In this document: positions 38,229-48,091 of the stretch, piece by piece
Position numbering within the stretch: position 1 is the stretch's first letter
Layout of the letters: each line of letters opens with the position of its first letter
Source: Pseudomonas sp. HMWF032
Lineage (GTDB): Bacteria; Pseudomonadota; Gammaproteobacteria; Pseudomonadales; Pseudomonadaceae
DNA: 64,000 nucleotides
Reading direction: 5' to 3'
NCBI RefSeq assembly: GCF_003060885.1
Contig: NZ_QAIG01000006.1
Location: forward strand, 53,263 to 117,262
Notes under the pieces: model-generated
What the model was told of the DNA's origin: nothing
What the model saw: the letters and a program-made list of their open reading frames with translations, nothing else
The model's database searches: none
Program-made: the position numbers and the translations under genes

Positions 38229-39284
38229 TTATTTACCTAAGCGGCGCAGGTGACAAGTGACTTCTTCACGGTCGTGGTAGAGCTGTTTGCAGGCAATCGA
38301 CACCTTGATCTTGCGCGCGGCAAAGCCGTCTTCCAGGCGCTGCAACAGGCGACGTACCTCGGCGTAACGCTGCTTCATCGGCAGCTTGAGGTTGACCACA
38401 GCCTCCCGGCAATGGCCATCGCCAATCCAGGTTTCCACCATGGCCGCCGTCCGCGCCGGTTTCTCGACGATATCGCAGACCATCCAGTCCACCGGCTGCT
38501 TAGGCGTCCAGGTGAAGCCATCGACCATCAGGTGATTGACCAGGCCGGTGTCCATCAGGCTTTCGGCCATCGGCCCGTTATCAATGGCGGTGACCAGCAT
38601 GCCGCGTTTGACCAGCTGATAAGTCCAGCCGCCCGGCGCAGCACCGAGGTCAACCCCGGTCATCTCATCGGACAGGCGCTCATCCCACTGCTCGCGGGGG
38701 ATAAAGGTATGCCAGGCCTCTTCCAGCTTGAGGGTCGAGCGGCTCGGCGCTTCGCGGGGGAACTTCAGTCGAGGAATACCCATAGGCCACAGCGCCGAGT
38801 TATTCGCCTCGGCCATGCCAACAAACACCTCACGACCACTTTTAAAAGTTAGCAACAGGCGTGGCTTGTGTGCATCGTCGACCAGCTTGCCGGCTTTGCT
38901 GAGGGCATTGCGCAGCGGCGCCTCGAACTTCTTGCAGAAATTCGACAGTTCTTTGCCGTCGTTGGTGTCCAGCACTTCCAGCCAGAGGCTGCCAAACACC
39001 GGTGAGTCGGCCAGGTGAGCCAGCAGCACACTGATACGGTCCAGTTCAGGCAGGCCGATAAATGTGCCGCGTGACCATTGCCGGGGAAAGATCAGCTGAG
39101 TGAAGCGCACCCCACGCATCAGGCGCTCGGCCCCCTCGGCCTCGGTGCAGATAAATTCTGCGCAGGCCATGTTCGGCTTGGCTTTGGCATACCCGGCCAC
39201 ATTTAGCAACGCTGCCTGTTCGGCAATCTCAGCGCAGACTTCGTTTTCGAATCCGGGGCGGCAGTGCAACAGCAACGTGTTCAT
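38229..39284 (-). CDS. rlmM: 23S rRNA 2'-O-ribose C2498 methyltransferase
   Basis: SAM-dependent enzyme of 351 residues. An N-terminal THUMP-like RNA-binding region precedes the Rossmann methyltransferase domain with DLGAAPGGW (212-220); the K-D-K catalytic set is Lys186, Asp271 and Lys300. The sequence matches RlmM (YgdE) along its length. It faces the S15-like gene tail to tail. Confidence 0.95.
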   Translation of the reverse strand: MNTLLLHCRPGFENEVCAEIAEQAALLNVAGYAKAKPNMACAEFICTEAEGAERLMRGVRFTQLIFPRQWSRGTFIGLPELDRISVLLAHLADSPVFGSLWLEVLDTNDGKELSNFCKKFEAPLRNALSKAGKLVDDAHKPRLLLTFKSGREVFVGMAEANNSALWPMGIPRLKFPREAPSRSTLKLEEAWHTFIPREQWDERLSDEMTGVDLGAAPGGWTYQLVKRGMLVTAIDNGPMAESLMDTGLVNHLMVDGFTWTPKQPVDWMVCDIVEKPARTAAMVETWIGDGHCREAVVNLKLPMKQRYAEVRRLLQRLEDGFAARKIKVSIACKQLYHDREEVTCHLRRLGK

Positions 39285-39433
39285 CAGTCTCTCCTCAAGG
39301 CGCGCATCATAGCCGACTCACCGCTGTATGCTTAAAGTCAACGTGACTATTCCTGCGCAGATAGCAAGAATGCGCGCCCAAAGCCTCAAGCCTGAGCCCT
39401 GGAGCATTTCCAGCCCAGATGCGGTTCCGCAGC

Positions 39434-39460
39434 TAAACTTCCGGCGGCTGCGGCCGAAGT
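39434..39460 (+). promoter_or_regulatory. Sigma-28 (FliA) promoter of aer
   Basis: TAAA (39434-39437), exactly 15 bases, then GCCGAAGT (39453-39460). The consensus is TAAA-N15-GCCGATAA, so the -35 is perfect and the first six bases of the -10 octamer match except one. It lies 32 bases before aer, a flagellar-regulon class of gene. Confidence 0.75.
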
Positions 39461-39491
39461 ACCGATAACGACAAAAGGAATAGAACTCACC

Positions 39492-41057
39492 ATGCGCAAT
39501 AATCAGCCCATTACACAACGTGAGCGCACATTCCCGGCGCAGCAACGACTCATTTCCACCACGGACCTCAAAGGTCAGATCACTTATTGCAACGACGCCT
39601 TTGTGGACATTAGTGGTTTCACTCGCGAGGAGTTGATCAGGGCGCCGCACAACCTCGTACGCCACCCGGATGTGCCTCCTGCAGTGTTTCAACACATGTG
39701 GGATACCCTGAAGAAAGGCCGCCCTTGGATGGGCATCGTCAAAAACCGTTGCAAGAGCGGTGACCACTATTGGGTCAATGCTTATGTCACACCGGTGACT
39801 GAACACAATCAGGTCATTGGCTATGAATCTGTTCGAGTCAAACCCACTGCCGAGCAGGTTCGCCGCGCGGAAGCCCTTTATCAACGGATCAATAGCGGCA
39901 AGTCAGCGATCCCCAGCACTGATCGCTGGCTACCAATCGTGCAGGATTGGCTGCCATTTATTCTGGTCAGCCAGATCGGCTTCCTGATCGGCGCCTGGCT
40001 GGACTCCAGTTGGGGCTTTGCACTCGCTGCAGGGTTATCTATACCGCTTGGCCTGGCAGGGCTTAACTGGCAGCAACGTGGCCTCGCACGCCTGCTACGC
40101 CTGGCTGATCAGACCACTTCCGACCCACTGATTGCGCAGATGTATACCGACAGCCGTGGCGATCAGGGGCGTCTGGAAATGTCCATTCTGAGCCAGGAGG
40201 CGCGCCTGAAAACCTGCCTGACACGCCTGCAGGACACCGCCGAGCAACTCGCTCAGCAAGCCAAACGAGCCGATACACTTGCTCACAGCAGTTCCGCCGG
40301 GCTTGAACGCCAGCGCAATGAAACCGATCAAGTCGCAACAGCCATCAATGAGATGGCCGCCACCACGCTGGAAGTTGCCAGCAATGTGGCACGCACGGCC
40401 ATCGCCACTCAGGATGCCAATCGCTTGACCAGTGCCGGCCGCAGCATCGCCAGCGAAACCCGTCAGGCTATCCAGCGCCTCTCGCAGTCTGTTGGCGATA
40501 CCGGTGAGACCGTGACTCGCCTGGCCCATGACAGCAATCAGATCGGAGGTGTGGTCGATGTGATCAAGGGCATTGCTGATCAGACCAATCTGCTCGCGCT
40601 CAATGCCGCTATCGAAGCGGCGCGCGCCGGTGACATGGGACGTGGTTTTGCCGTGGTAGCCGATGAAGTCCGTTCGCTTGCGCAACGCACGGCCGAATCC
40701 ACCGGACAGATCCATCAGTTGATCGCCAAGCTGCAACGCACCGCCGAAGAAGCGGTGATGACCATGGAAATCGGCCGCAAACAGGCTGATGAAGGGGTTG
40801 AACGCGTGCAGCAGGCCGATGAGGCCCTGGCCGGTATCAGCGAAGCGGTAGCCAATATCACCGATATGGCCAACCAGATTTCCGCAGCCGCCGAAGAGCA
40901 GAGTGCCGTTGCCGATGAGGTCAACCGCAGCATCACCACCATTGCCCAGTTAGCCGATCAGACCTCAGGCGAGGCCCATGACACGGCCCTGCTCAGTGCG
41001 GCGCTGATGGCCACAGCCAACGGCCAGTATGCTCTGGTTGAACGCTTCAACCGCTAA
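39492..41057 (+). CDS. aer: Aerotaxis receptor
   Basis: Energy/redox taxis receptor of 521 residues. An N-terminal PAS domain (about 15-115) contains the FAD-pocket signature NLVRHPDVP (54-62) and GRPWMG(IVKNR). Two short membrane helices (about 153-171, 174-192) form a cytoplasm-facing hairpin. No periplasmic ligand domain is present. The signalling hairpin [20 protein letters not shown] lies at 361-380. It probably signals to CheA via CheW. A sigma-28 promoter precedes it. Confidence 0.93.
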   Translation: MRNNQPITQRERTFPAQQRLISTTDLKGQITYCNDAFVDISGFTREELIRAPHNLVRHPDVPPAVFQHMWDTLKKGRPWMGIVKNRCKSGDHYWVNAYVTPVTEHNQVIGYESVRVKPTAEQVRRAEALYQRINSGKSAIPSTDRWLPIVQDWLPFILVSQIGFLIGAWLDSSWGFALAAGLSIPLGLAGLNWQQRGLARLLRLADQTTSDPLIAQMYTDSRGDQGRLEMSILSQEARLKTCLTRLQDTAEQLAQQAKRADTLAHSSSAGLERQRNETDQVATAINEMAATTLEVASNVARTAIATQDANRLTSAGRSIASETRQAIQRLSQSVGDTGETVTRLAHDSNQIGGVVDVIKGIADQTNLLALNAAIEAARAGDMGRGFAVVADEVRSLAQRTAESTGQIHQLIAKLQRTAEEAVMTMEIGRKQADEGVERVQQADEALAGISEAVANITDMANQISAAAEEQSAVADEVNRSITTIAQLADQTSGEAHDTALLSAALMATANGQYALVERFNR

Positions 41058-41100
41058 CCATATAGGCGCACTGCCGCGCAGTGCGCCACCTGCCCGCGCC

Positions 41101-43380
41101 CTATAAATTCTCATATCGATTCATATCCAGCACGCCGGCTTCCACTGGCTCGATCTGCTGGATATAGGCCGACATATCGTGGAAGTAATGCCAAAACTGC
41201 GGATGTGTACGGCGAATCCCCCAGCGCTCGACCACCTTATCGAAGGCTGATTGATCACGCGCCTGCTCCAGCGCAGTGACAAACGCCGCTACCTGCTCTG
41301 CCGGGATGTTGAAGATGAAGTTCGGATAACTGCTGAACACCCCCGGGTACACCGTCAGGGTATCCAGAGTGGGCTGGTAGCGCAGTTCCTCGCCCAGCAT
41401 AAAGGCCACATTGCTGTGCGCACGGTTGCGCAACAGGCTGTAAACCTCGCGCTGCCCTCCAGCCAGTTCTACACGTAGAAGTGTGGTTTCCGGCAACTGG
41501 TTGATCACCTTGAGCGTGCCACCCGGTTTACCGGTCAGGCGGCTCAGGGATTGCTCGGCACGCTGTAACTCGGAGGCTATACCGGACCGATGACAATGCG
41601 CACCCGTGCAGCGGTTGATCGGGTCAGGCCGGGCGTTCAGGCTGCCGTAACGTTCCAGCAGCGCCCCGGCAAAGCTGCGCTTCGGGTCACCCGCTGCCAA
41701 GCGCAGCGCGTTTGGGCTGTCACTGTCGATGGCCTGATAGTCCAGCCAGACCTTCAGCTTGCCACTGCTCTGGTACCAATCACTCAGATAGCCCTGGCGC
41801 GACTCAGCCGGCATGAGGCGCAGGAAGTTGACCTCGGCACCATTGCGAATCAGGTCAAAATACAAGCGGGTCTGCGCCTGGTGCGAAACGTTGCCAAACA
41901 CATCGAAGTTCACTACCAGTTGGTAGTACGTACGCTCCAGCAGTGGGTAGTCCATCCACCAGAGGGTTTGCGGCACTTCGCCAATCAGCCCTTTGCTCAC
42001 TGACGCGCTGTCGTGATGGCGGAAGATCGACAGCAGTGCGTTGTCGTTGCCGGCCCAGATATGCGACCAACTCGCCGCTGGCGCATCAGCGTAGCGCTGC
42101 ATGCGCAGCGCTTCATAGGCATTGCGCTTGTCCCGGTAGCTGCGCCACAGGCCCGGTAAATCGGTGATGCCATCAAGCTGTCCCGGCATGGCCAATAACC
42201 CGGTGGCCTCCTCACGGTACTGCGCATCAGTGATGTAAAGGTCGTGCTGTGGGTCCTGGAACATCGCCCAGAAGTTATCGCGAATCACATCCGTGGCGAT
42301 CTGCCCACGGCAAACTGGCCCGCGAATAAACGTGCGCACAAAGTATTCGGCGTTATCCAGCATGAACTGATAACGCGCCTGGGGCGGAATCGCGGCAAAG
42401 GTCTCGAATGGATTGGCGCGGCGCTGCAGGCCATATCCGGGCACAGCGTCGGCCTGCCAGTCACTGGCAAAGAACAATGCTTTGACCCGCGCCAGCTTCG
42501 CTGCACTCAACCCGTAGGTGATATGGGTCTTGTGCACGATCACCCCCTGCACGGGGATCAACCGGTAGTAGAACTCGGTGCCGGGATCATCATTGGGTCG
42601 CCGCGTAGCGATGATGTCCACCGGCTGGCCGCTGGGCGTGCGCGAACGCACCATCTGGAAGAAGTGCCCCGGCTCACCATCGGTAAAATACAGGTGGGCG
42701 AGAAACAGATGCTCGTAGAGCCAGCGCGAAACCAGCGACTCGCGGGCACCGGGAGCATTCATAAAAGCGTCCCAATTGGCGATCTGCTGCGCCTCAGCCG
42801 CACTGGCCTGCAGCGTTTGCTGATCGACCGGCGCGCCCTCGGCCAGCCAACGCTGGAGCGTCTGGTAGTCCGCCTCGCTCAAGCCGGTAACGGCAAACGG
42901 CATGCCTGCCTGCGGATTTTTACGGGCAAACGCCTCAAACTCCTGCGGAAGCGGACATTGGTTGACCCGGTTGATGCCGATAGCCAACCCGGCCGGCAGT
43001 TTGCTATTGGCCGCAAACGGCTGCTGATGACCCAGTTCCAGCATACGGGCCATTAAAGCGGCCTGACTGCCCTGCTGATCCAGCACAGACACAAAGTCCT
43101 TACGCCGCCACGCGGCCTCACCGTGGGCATCAACAAACAGCCGTGTAGTGGCCTGCGCCTGGGTGCGCGTGCCGTTATACACCGTGGCCTTACTGGCGCC
43201 GCGCAGCACACCTTCACCACTGCCCAGATTAAGCTGGCAGGCCGCGTCGTAGCAGGCATGGCAGGCCACGCAGTTCTTGGTAAAAATCGGTTGGATATCG
43301 CGGCTGTAGGAGATGGGTTCGGCCGCCTGTAATGAGCCGATGAACAATAAACACACGCCAAGTAGTAAACGGCAGACCAT
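41101..43380 (-). CDS. cti: Fatty acid cis/trans isomerase
   Basis: Periplasmic haem enzyme that turns cis- to trans-unsaturated phospholipid acyl chains, a rapid membrane response to solvents and heat in Pseudomonas. Signal peptide 1-20, then the c-type haem motif CVACH (Cys37, Cys40, His41). 759 residues, close to the 766 of P. putida Cti. ATG 43380 has AGAGA upstream; the open frame starts at a TTG at 43404. Divergent from metH with a 168-base gap. Confidence 0.94.
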   Translation of the reverse strand: MVCRLLLGVCLLFIGSLQAAEPISYSRDIQPIFTKNCVACHACYDAACQLNLGSGEGVLRGASKATVYNGTRTQAQATTRLFVDAHGEAAWRRKDFVSVLDQQGSQAALMARMLELGHQQPFAANSKLPAGLAIGINRVNQCPLPQEFEAFARKNPQAGMPFAVTGLSEADYQTLQRWLAEGAPVDQQTLQASAAEAQQIANWDAFMNAPGARESLVSRWLYEHLFLAHLYFTDGEPGHFFQMVRSRTPSGQPVDIIATRRPNDDPGTEFYYRLIPVQGVIVHKTHITYGLSAAKLARVKALFFASDWQADAVPGYGLQRRANPFETFAAIPPQARYQFMLDNAEYFVRTFIRGPVCRGQIATDVIRDNFWAMFQDPQHDLYITDAQYREEATGLLAMPGQLDGITDLPGLWRSYRDKRNAYEALRMQRYADAPAASWSHIWAGNDNALLSIFRHHDSASVSKGLIGEVPQTLWWMDYPLLERTYYQLVVNFDVFGNVSHQAQTRLYFDLIRNGAEVNFLRLMPAESRQGYLSDWYQSSGKLKVWLDYQAIDSDSPNALRLAAGDPKRSFAGALLERYGSLNARPDPINRCTGAHCHRSGIASELQRAEQSLSRLTGKPGGTLKVINQLPETTLLRVELAGGQREVYSLLRNRAHSNVAFMLGEELRYQPTLDTLTVYPGVFSSYPNFIFNIPAEQVAAFVTALEQARDQSAFDKVVERWGIRRTHPQFWHYFHDMSAYIQQIEPVEAGVLDMNRYENL

Positions 43381-43451
43381 GGAAACATCTCTAAAAAGGC
43401 TCAAGTGCCGATTCTAGCTGGCGTCGGTTGGCAAAGGCCAACCCGCAAACA

Positions 43452-43464
43452 TGAGTAAGATTCA
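43452..43464. promoter_or_regulatory. MetR-like operator between cti and metH
   Basis: TGAG-N5-TTCA (43452-43464), extended as CATGA-N7-TCATG, differs by one base from the MetR site TGAA-N5-TTCA. It lies 85 bases before metH, where an activator would act. Pattern only. Confidence 0.4.
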
Positions 43465-43548
43465 TGTAAAAGCGCAGCCCACTGCAAAAGCGTGCAGCTT
43501 TGTTATCATCGCGCATCTTTTTTTCACGCGTCCCAGGTAGTTCTCTCC

Positions 43549-46500
43549 ATGTCTCTGTCCGATCGCAGCGCCCGCCTCCACGCACTTCAGCAAGCCCTGA
43601 AGGAACGCATCCTGATCCTCGACGGCGGCATGGGCACCATGATCCAGAGCTACAAGCTGGAAGAAGCCGATTACCGTGGCGAACGCTTCGCCGACTGGCC
43701 GCAGGACGTCAAAGGCAACAACGACCTGCTGATCCTGAGCCGTCCCGACGTGATCGGCGCAATCGAGAAAGCCTACCTGGATGCCGGCGCAGACATCCTT
43801 GAAACCAACACCTTCAACGCCACCCAGGTGTCCCAGGCCGACTACGGCATGGAAAGCCTGGTGTATGAGTTGAACGTCGAAGGCGCGCGCCTGGCCCGCC
43901 GCGTGGCCGATGCCAAGACCCTGGAAACCCCGGATCGCCCGCGCTTCGTTGCCGGCGTCCTGGGCCCAACCAGCCGCACCTGCTCGATCTCCCCGGACGT
44001 CAACAACCCCGGCTACCGCAACGTCACCTTCGACGAGTTGGTGGAAAACTACGTGGAAGCCACCCGCGGCCTGATTGAAGGCGGCGCGGACATGATCCTC
44101 ATCGAAACCATCTTCGATACCTTGAACGCCAAAGCGGCGATCTTCGCTGTGCAGGAAGTCTTCGAGCAACAAGGCTTCGAGCTGCCGATCATGATCTCCG
44201 GGACCATCACCGACGCCTCCGGCCGCACCCTCTCCGGGCAGACCACCGAAGCGTTCTGGAACTCCGTGCGCCACGCCAAGCCGATTTCCGTGGGCCTGAA
44301 CTGCGCCCTCGGTGCCAGTGACCTGCGCCCGTATCTGGAAGAGTTGGCCAACAAAGCCGACACCTTTGTCTCTGCGCACCCCAACGCCGGCCTGCCGAAT
44401 GCCTTTGGTGAATACGACGAAACCCCGGCGGAAATGGCGGTGGTGGTCGAAGAGTTTGCCGCCTCGGGCTTTTTGAACATCGTCGGCGGCTGCTGTGGCA
44501 CCACCCCGGCGCACATTCAGGCGATTGCCGAAGCGGTGAGCAAATACCCGCCACGTGTCATCCCGGACATTCCCAAAGCCTGCCGCCTGTCGGGCCTTGA
44601 GCCCTTCACCATCGACCGCAACTCGCTGTTTATCAACGTCGGCGAGCGCACCAACATCACCGGTTCGGCCAAATTCGCCCGGCTGATCCGCGAGGACAAC
44701 TACACCGAAGCCCTGGAAGTCGCCCTGCAGCAGGTGGAAGCCGGCGCGCAGGTGATCGACATCAACATGGACGAGGGCATGCTCGATTCGCAGAAGGCCA
44801 TGGTCACCTTCTTGAATCTGATTGCCGGTGAGCCGGACATTTCCCGCGTGCCGATCATGATCGACTCCTCCAAGTGGGAGGTGATCGAAGCCGGCCTCAA
44901 GTGCATCCAGGGCAAAGGCATCGTCAACTCGATTTCCATGAAGGAAGGCGTGGAGCAGTTCAAGCACCACGCCCGCCTGTGCAAGCGCTACGGCGCGGCT
45001 GTGGTGGTGATGGCCTTCGACGAAGTGGGGCAGGCCGACACCGCCGCACGCAAGAAAGAAATCTGCCAGCGCAGCTACGACATTCTGGTTAACGAAGTGG
45101 GCTTCCCGCCGGAAGACATCATCTTCGACCCGAACATCTTCGCCGTGGCCACCGGCATCGAGGAGCACAACAACTACGCGGTCGACTTTATCGAGGCCTG
45201 CGCCTACATCCGTGACGAACTGCCCTATGCCCTGAGCTCGGGCGGCGTGTCCAACGTGTCGTTCTCCTTCCGCGGCAACAACCCGGTGCGTGAAGCCATT
45301 CACTCGGTGTTCCTGTACTACGCGATCCAGAACGGCCTGACCATGGGCATCGTCAACGCCGGCCAGTTGGAAATCTACGACGAGATTCCCAAAGAGCTGC
45401 GCGACGCTGTAGAAGACGTAGTGCTCAACCGTAACGACGACGCGACCGAAGCGCTGCTGGCCATTGCCGACAAATACAAGGGCGATGGCAGCGTTAAAGA
45501 AGCCGAAACCGAAGAATGGCGCAACCTGAGCGTTGAAGAGCGTCTCAAGCATGCGTTGGTCAAAGGCGTGACCACGCACATCGTCGAAGACACCGAAGAA
45601 TTCCGCCAGCAGTGCGCGCGCCCCATCGAGGTGATCGAAGGCCCGCTGATGGCTGGCATGAACGTGGTCGGTGACCTGTTCGGCGCGGGCAAAATGTTCC
45701 TGCCGCAGGTGGTGAAATCCGCCCGCGTGATGAAGCAAGCGGTGGCGCACCTGATCCCCTTTATCGAAGCCGAAAAAGGCGACAAGCCGGAAGCCAAGGG
45801 CAAGATTCTCATGGCCACGGTCAAGGGCGACGTGCACGACATCGGCAAAAACATCGTTGGCGTGGTGCTCGGCTGTAACGGTTACGACATCGTCGATTTG
45901 GGTGTGATGGTGCCCGCCGAGAAAATCCTGCAGGTGGCCAAGGATGAGAAGTGCGACATCATCGGCCTCTCCGGCCTGATCACCCCGTCACTGGATGAAA
46001 TGGTGCATGTCGCCCGCGAAATGCAGCGTCAGGGCTTTCACCTGCCGTTGATGATCGGTGGCGCCACCACCTCCAAAGCTCACACAGCGGTGAAGATCGA
46101 GCCCAAGTACCAGAACGACGCTGTGGTTTACGTCACCGACGCCTCGCGCGCGGTCGGCGTGGCCACGCAGTTGCTGTCCAAAGAGCTGAAAGCGGATTTC
46201 GTTGAGCGCACCCGCCTCGACTACATCGAAGTGCGCGAGCGCACCGCTAACCGCAGCGCCCGCACCGAGCGTTTAAGCTACGCCGCCTCGGTTGCCAACA
46301 AGCCGCAGTTTGGCTGGGCCCATTACCAGCCCAGCGTGCCGAGCTTTACCGGCGTCAAGGTGCTGGACAACATCGACTTGGCCACTCTGGCCGAGTACAT
46401 CGACTGGACGCCGTTCTTTATTTCCTGGGATTTGGCCGGCAAATTCCCGCGCATCCTCACCGATGAAGTGGTCGGCGAAGCCGCGACGGCCTTGTACGCC

Positions 46501-47265
46501 GATGCCCAGGCCATGCTGAAAAAGCTGATCGACGAAAAACTCATCAGTGCCCGTGCGGTCTTCGGTTTCTGGCCCGCCAACCAGGTGAATGATGACGACC
46601 TGGATGTCTACGCCGATAACGGTGACAAGCTGGCCACCCTGCACCACCTGCGCCAGCAGACCATCAAACCGGACGGCAAGCCAAACTACTCGCTGGCCGA
46701 CTTTGTTGCGCCGAAAGACAGCGGCGTCACCGACTACGTCGGCGGTTTTATCACCACCGCCGGTATCGGTGCTGAGGAAGTGGCCAAGGCCTACCAAGAT
46801 GCCGGCGACGACTACAACTCGATCATGGTCAAAGCCCTGGCCGACCGTCTGGCCGAAGCCTGCGCCGAGTGGCTGCACAAAGAAGTGCGCACCACGTACT
46901 GGGGCTATGAGCCAGACGAGCAGCTGTCCAACGAGGAGTTGATCAAGGAAGCCTACAAAGGCATCCGCCCCGCCCCCGGCTACCCGGCCTGCCCGGATCA
47001 CACCGAGAAGAAGACCCTGTTCGCCCTGCTCGATCCGGCAGCCGAGTTCAACAAAGCCGGCGACAGCGGCGTGTTCCTCACCGAGCACTACGCCATGTTC
47101 CCGGCGGCGGCCGTGTCCGGCTGGTACTTCGCCCACCCGCAAGCGCAGTACTTCGCCGTCGGCAAAATCGACAAGGATCAGGTGGAAAGCTACACCGCCC
47201 GGAAAAAGCAGGACCTCAACGTCAGCGAGCGTTGGTTGGCACCGAACCTGGGCTACGATAATTAA
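43549..47265 (+). CDS. metH: Cobalamin-dependent methionine synthase
   Basis: Transfers methyl from methyl-tetrahydrofolate to homocysteine. 1238 residues with four modules: homocysteine domain with zinc ligands Cys252, Cys315 and Cys316 (GGCCGTTP), pterin-binding domain (about 350-620), cobalamin cap/Rossmann domains with DxHxxG at 761-766 (His763 ligates cobalt), and the SAM-binding reactivation domain ([15 protein letters not shown]). ATG 43549 fits known starts; the frame is open to 43492. No cobalamin or SAH riboswitch is evident in the 168-base leader. Confidence 0.98.
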   Translation: MSLSDRSARLHALQQALKERILILDGGMGTMIQSYKLEEADYRGERFADWPQDVKGNNDLLILSRPDVIGAIEKAYLDAGADILETNTFNATQVSQADYGMESLVYELNVEGARLARRVADAKTLETPDRPRFVAGVLGPTSRTCSISPDVNNPGYRNVTFDELVENYVEATRGLIEGGADMILIETIFDTLNAKAAIFAVQEVFEQQGFELPIMISGTITDASGRTLSGQTTEAFWNSVRHAKPISVGLNCALGASDLRPYLEELANKADTFVSAHPNAGLPNAFGEYDETPAEMAVVVEEFAASGFLNIVGGCCGTTPAHIQAIAEAVSKYPPRVIPDIPKACRLSGLEPFTIDRNSLFINVGERTNITGSAKFARLIREDNYTEALEVALQQVEAGAQVIDINMDEGMLDSQKAMVTFLNLIAGEPDISRVPIMIDSSKWEVIEAGLKCIQGKGIVNSISMKEGVEQFKHHARLCKRYGAAVVVMAFDEVGQADTAARKKEICQRSYDILVNEVGFPPEDIIFDPNIFAVATGIEEHNNYAVDFIEACAYIRDELPYALSSGGVSNVSFSFRGNNPVREAIHSVFLYYAIQNGLTMGIVNAGQLEIYDEIPKELRDAVEDVVLNRNDDATEALLAIADKYKGDGSVKEAETEEWRNLSVEERLKHALVKGVTTHIVEDTEEFRQQCARPIEVIEGPLMAGMNVVGDLFGAGKMFLPQVVKSARVMKQAVAHLIPFIEAEKGDKPEAKGKILMATVKGDVHDIGKNIVGVVLGCNGYDIVDLGVMVPAEKILQVAKDEKCDIIGLSGLITPSLDEMVHVAREMQRQGFHLPLMIGGATTSKAHTAVKIEPKYQNDAVVYVTDASRAVGVATQLLSKELKADFVERTRLDYIEVRERTANRSARTERLSYAASVANKPQFGWAHYQPSVPSFTGVKVLDNIDLATLAEYIDWTPFFISWDLAGKFPRILTDEVVGEAATALYADAQAMLKKLIDEKLISARAVFGFWPANQVNDDDLDVYADNGDKLATLHHLRQQTIKPDGKPNYSLADFVAPKDSGVTDYVGGFITTAGIGAEEVAKAYQDAGDDYNSIMVKALADRLAEACAEWLHKEVRTTYWGYEPDEQLSNEELIKEAYKGIRPAPGYPACPDHTEKKTLFALLDPAAEFNKAGDSGVFLTEHYAMFPAAAVSGWYFAHPQAQYFAVGKIDKDQVESYTARKKQDLNVSERWLAPNLGYDN

Positions 47266-47279
47266 GGTATGTAGCAATC

Positions 47280-47304
47280 AAGCCCGCAGCTGCGGGCTTT
47301 TTTG
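47280..47304 (+). terminator. Terminator of metH
   Basis: AAGCCCGC (47280-47287), loop AGCT, GCGGGCTT (47292-47299), then TTTT; 15 bases after the metH stop. Confidence 0.9.
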
Positions 47305-47337
47305 TGACCATCGTCAGCATTGATAAACAAGGATCGT

Positions 47338-47991
47338 ATGTCGCCCATTGCCTATGTAACCCGCCACCCTTCTGCCGGCCTGCTGTTCGTGCAACTGCTT
47401 GGCGTATTGCTTTACCCCTGGATGGAAAGCACCGCGCTTGGCCGCGCACTCTTCGGTGCATTCGGTCTGGTGGTGCTGGGCCTCGCCTTGCATGTGGTCA
47501 AACGCAGTCCAACCCAAAGCTGGATCGCCGTGATGCTGGCAGTGCTGGTGCTGGCACTGTCGGTACTCGACATACTGCTTCCTTCTGCAACCCTGAAATG
47601 GCTGGTCGCCCTGGTTGAGGCAGTCTTTTACTTTTATGCCGCCGCCAGCCTCATCGCCTACATGACCGCTGACCAGCACGCGACAACCGATGAGCTTTAC
47701 GCAGTGGGTGCGACGTTCACCTTGCTCGCCTGGGCTTTCGCCTACCTATTCAATGTTTGTCAGCTGCTGCTACCCGGCAGTTTTGTGGCAATGGTTGATC
47801 CACAGAATGCCCGCAGCTGGATGGAGCTGTTGTTTCTCAGCTTTACCACTCTTTCAGGCGTTGGCCTGGGCGATATTCTGCCAGTCACACCCATGGCACG
47901 GGCGCTGGTGATGATTGAAGAGTTTGCCGGCGTCATGTACCTGGCGCTCGTTGTCTCGCGGTTGATCGCATTGCCGATCAACAGGCGTTAA
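47338..47991 (+). CDS. Ion-channel-like membrane protein (217 aa)
   Basis: Six predicted membrane segments with a C-terminal two-helix pore unit. Between the last two helices FTTLSGVGLGDILP (169-182) takes the place of the K+ channel filter (TVGYGD), reading GVGLGD. It is best described as an Ion_trans_2-domain protein; K+ selectivity is not assured since Tyr is Leu. No RCK/TrkA nucleotide domain is attached. ATG 47338 has AAGGA just upstream; a TTG at 47320 is in frame but less likely. Confidence 0.75.
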   Translation: MSPIAYVTRHPSAGLLFVQLLGVLLYPWMESTALGRALFGAFGLVVLGLALHVVKRSPTQSWIAVMLAVLVLALSVLDILLPSATLKWLVALVEAVFYFYAAASLIAYMTADQHATTDELYAVGATFTLLAWAFAYLFNVCQLLLPGSFVAMVDPQNARSWMELLFLSFTTLSGVGLGDILPVTPMARALVMIEEFAGVMYLALVVSRLIALPINRR

Positions 47992-48031
47992 ACCCTCATG
48001 CTAGAGCCCCCTGTAATGAGCACAAAGAGCG

Positions 48032-48048
48032 GCATAATGCCATTATGC
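48032..48048. promoter_or_regulatory. 17-base palindrome upstream of PAS-GGDEF gene
   Basis: GCATAATG-C-CATTATGC is a perfect dyad 44 bases before the ATG at 48092. It contains CATAAT, which could be a -10 box, so the dyad could be an operator over the promoter. No regulator can be named. Confidence 0.35.
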
Positions 48049-48091
48049 AACCATTACCCAGCCAACCTCCCACAGTGCGAAACCTAAGCCA

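Noticed and set aside
43405..43548. Possible SAH or cobalamin riboswitch before metH
   Set aside because: I looked for the conserved SAH core and the B12 box and saw neither in the 168-base gap.
43462..45837. 791-residue open frame on the minus strand, opposite metH
   Set aside because: It lies opposite a certain gene in full. Its His/Val/Gly-rich composition is that of the complement of high-GC codons; no domain is visible.
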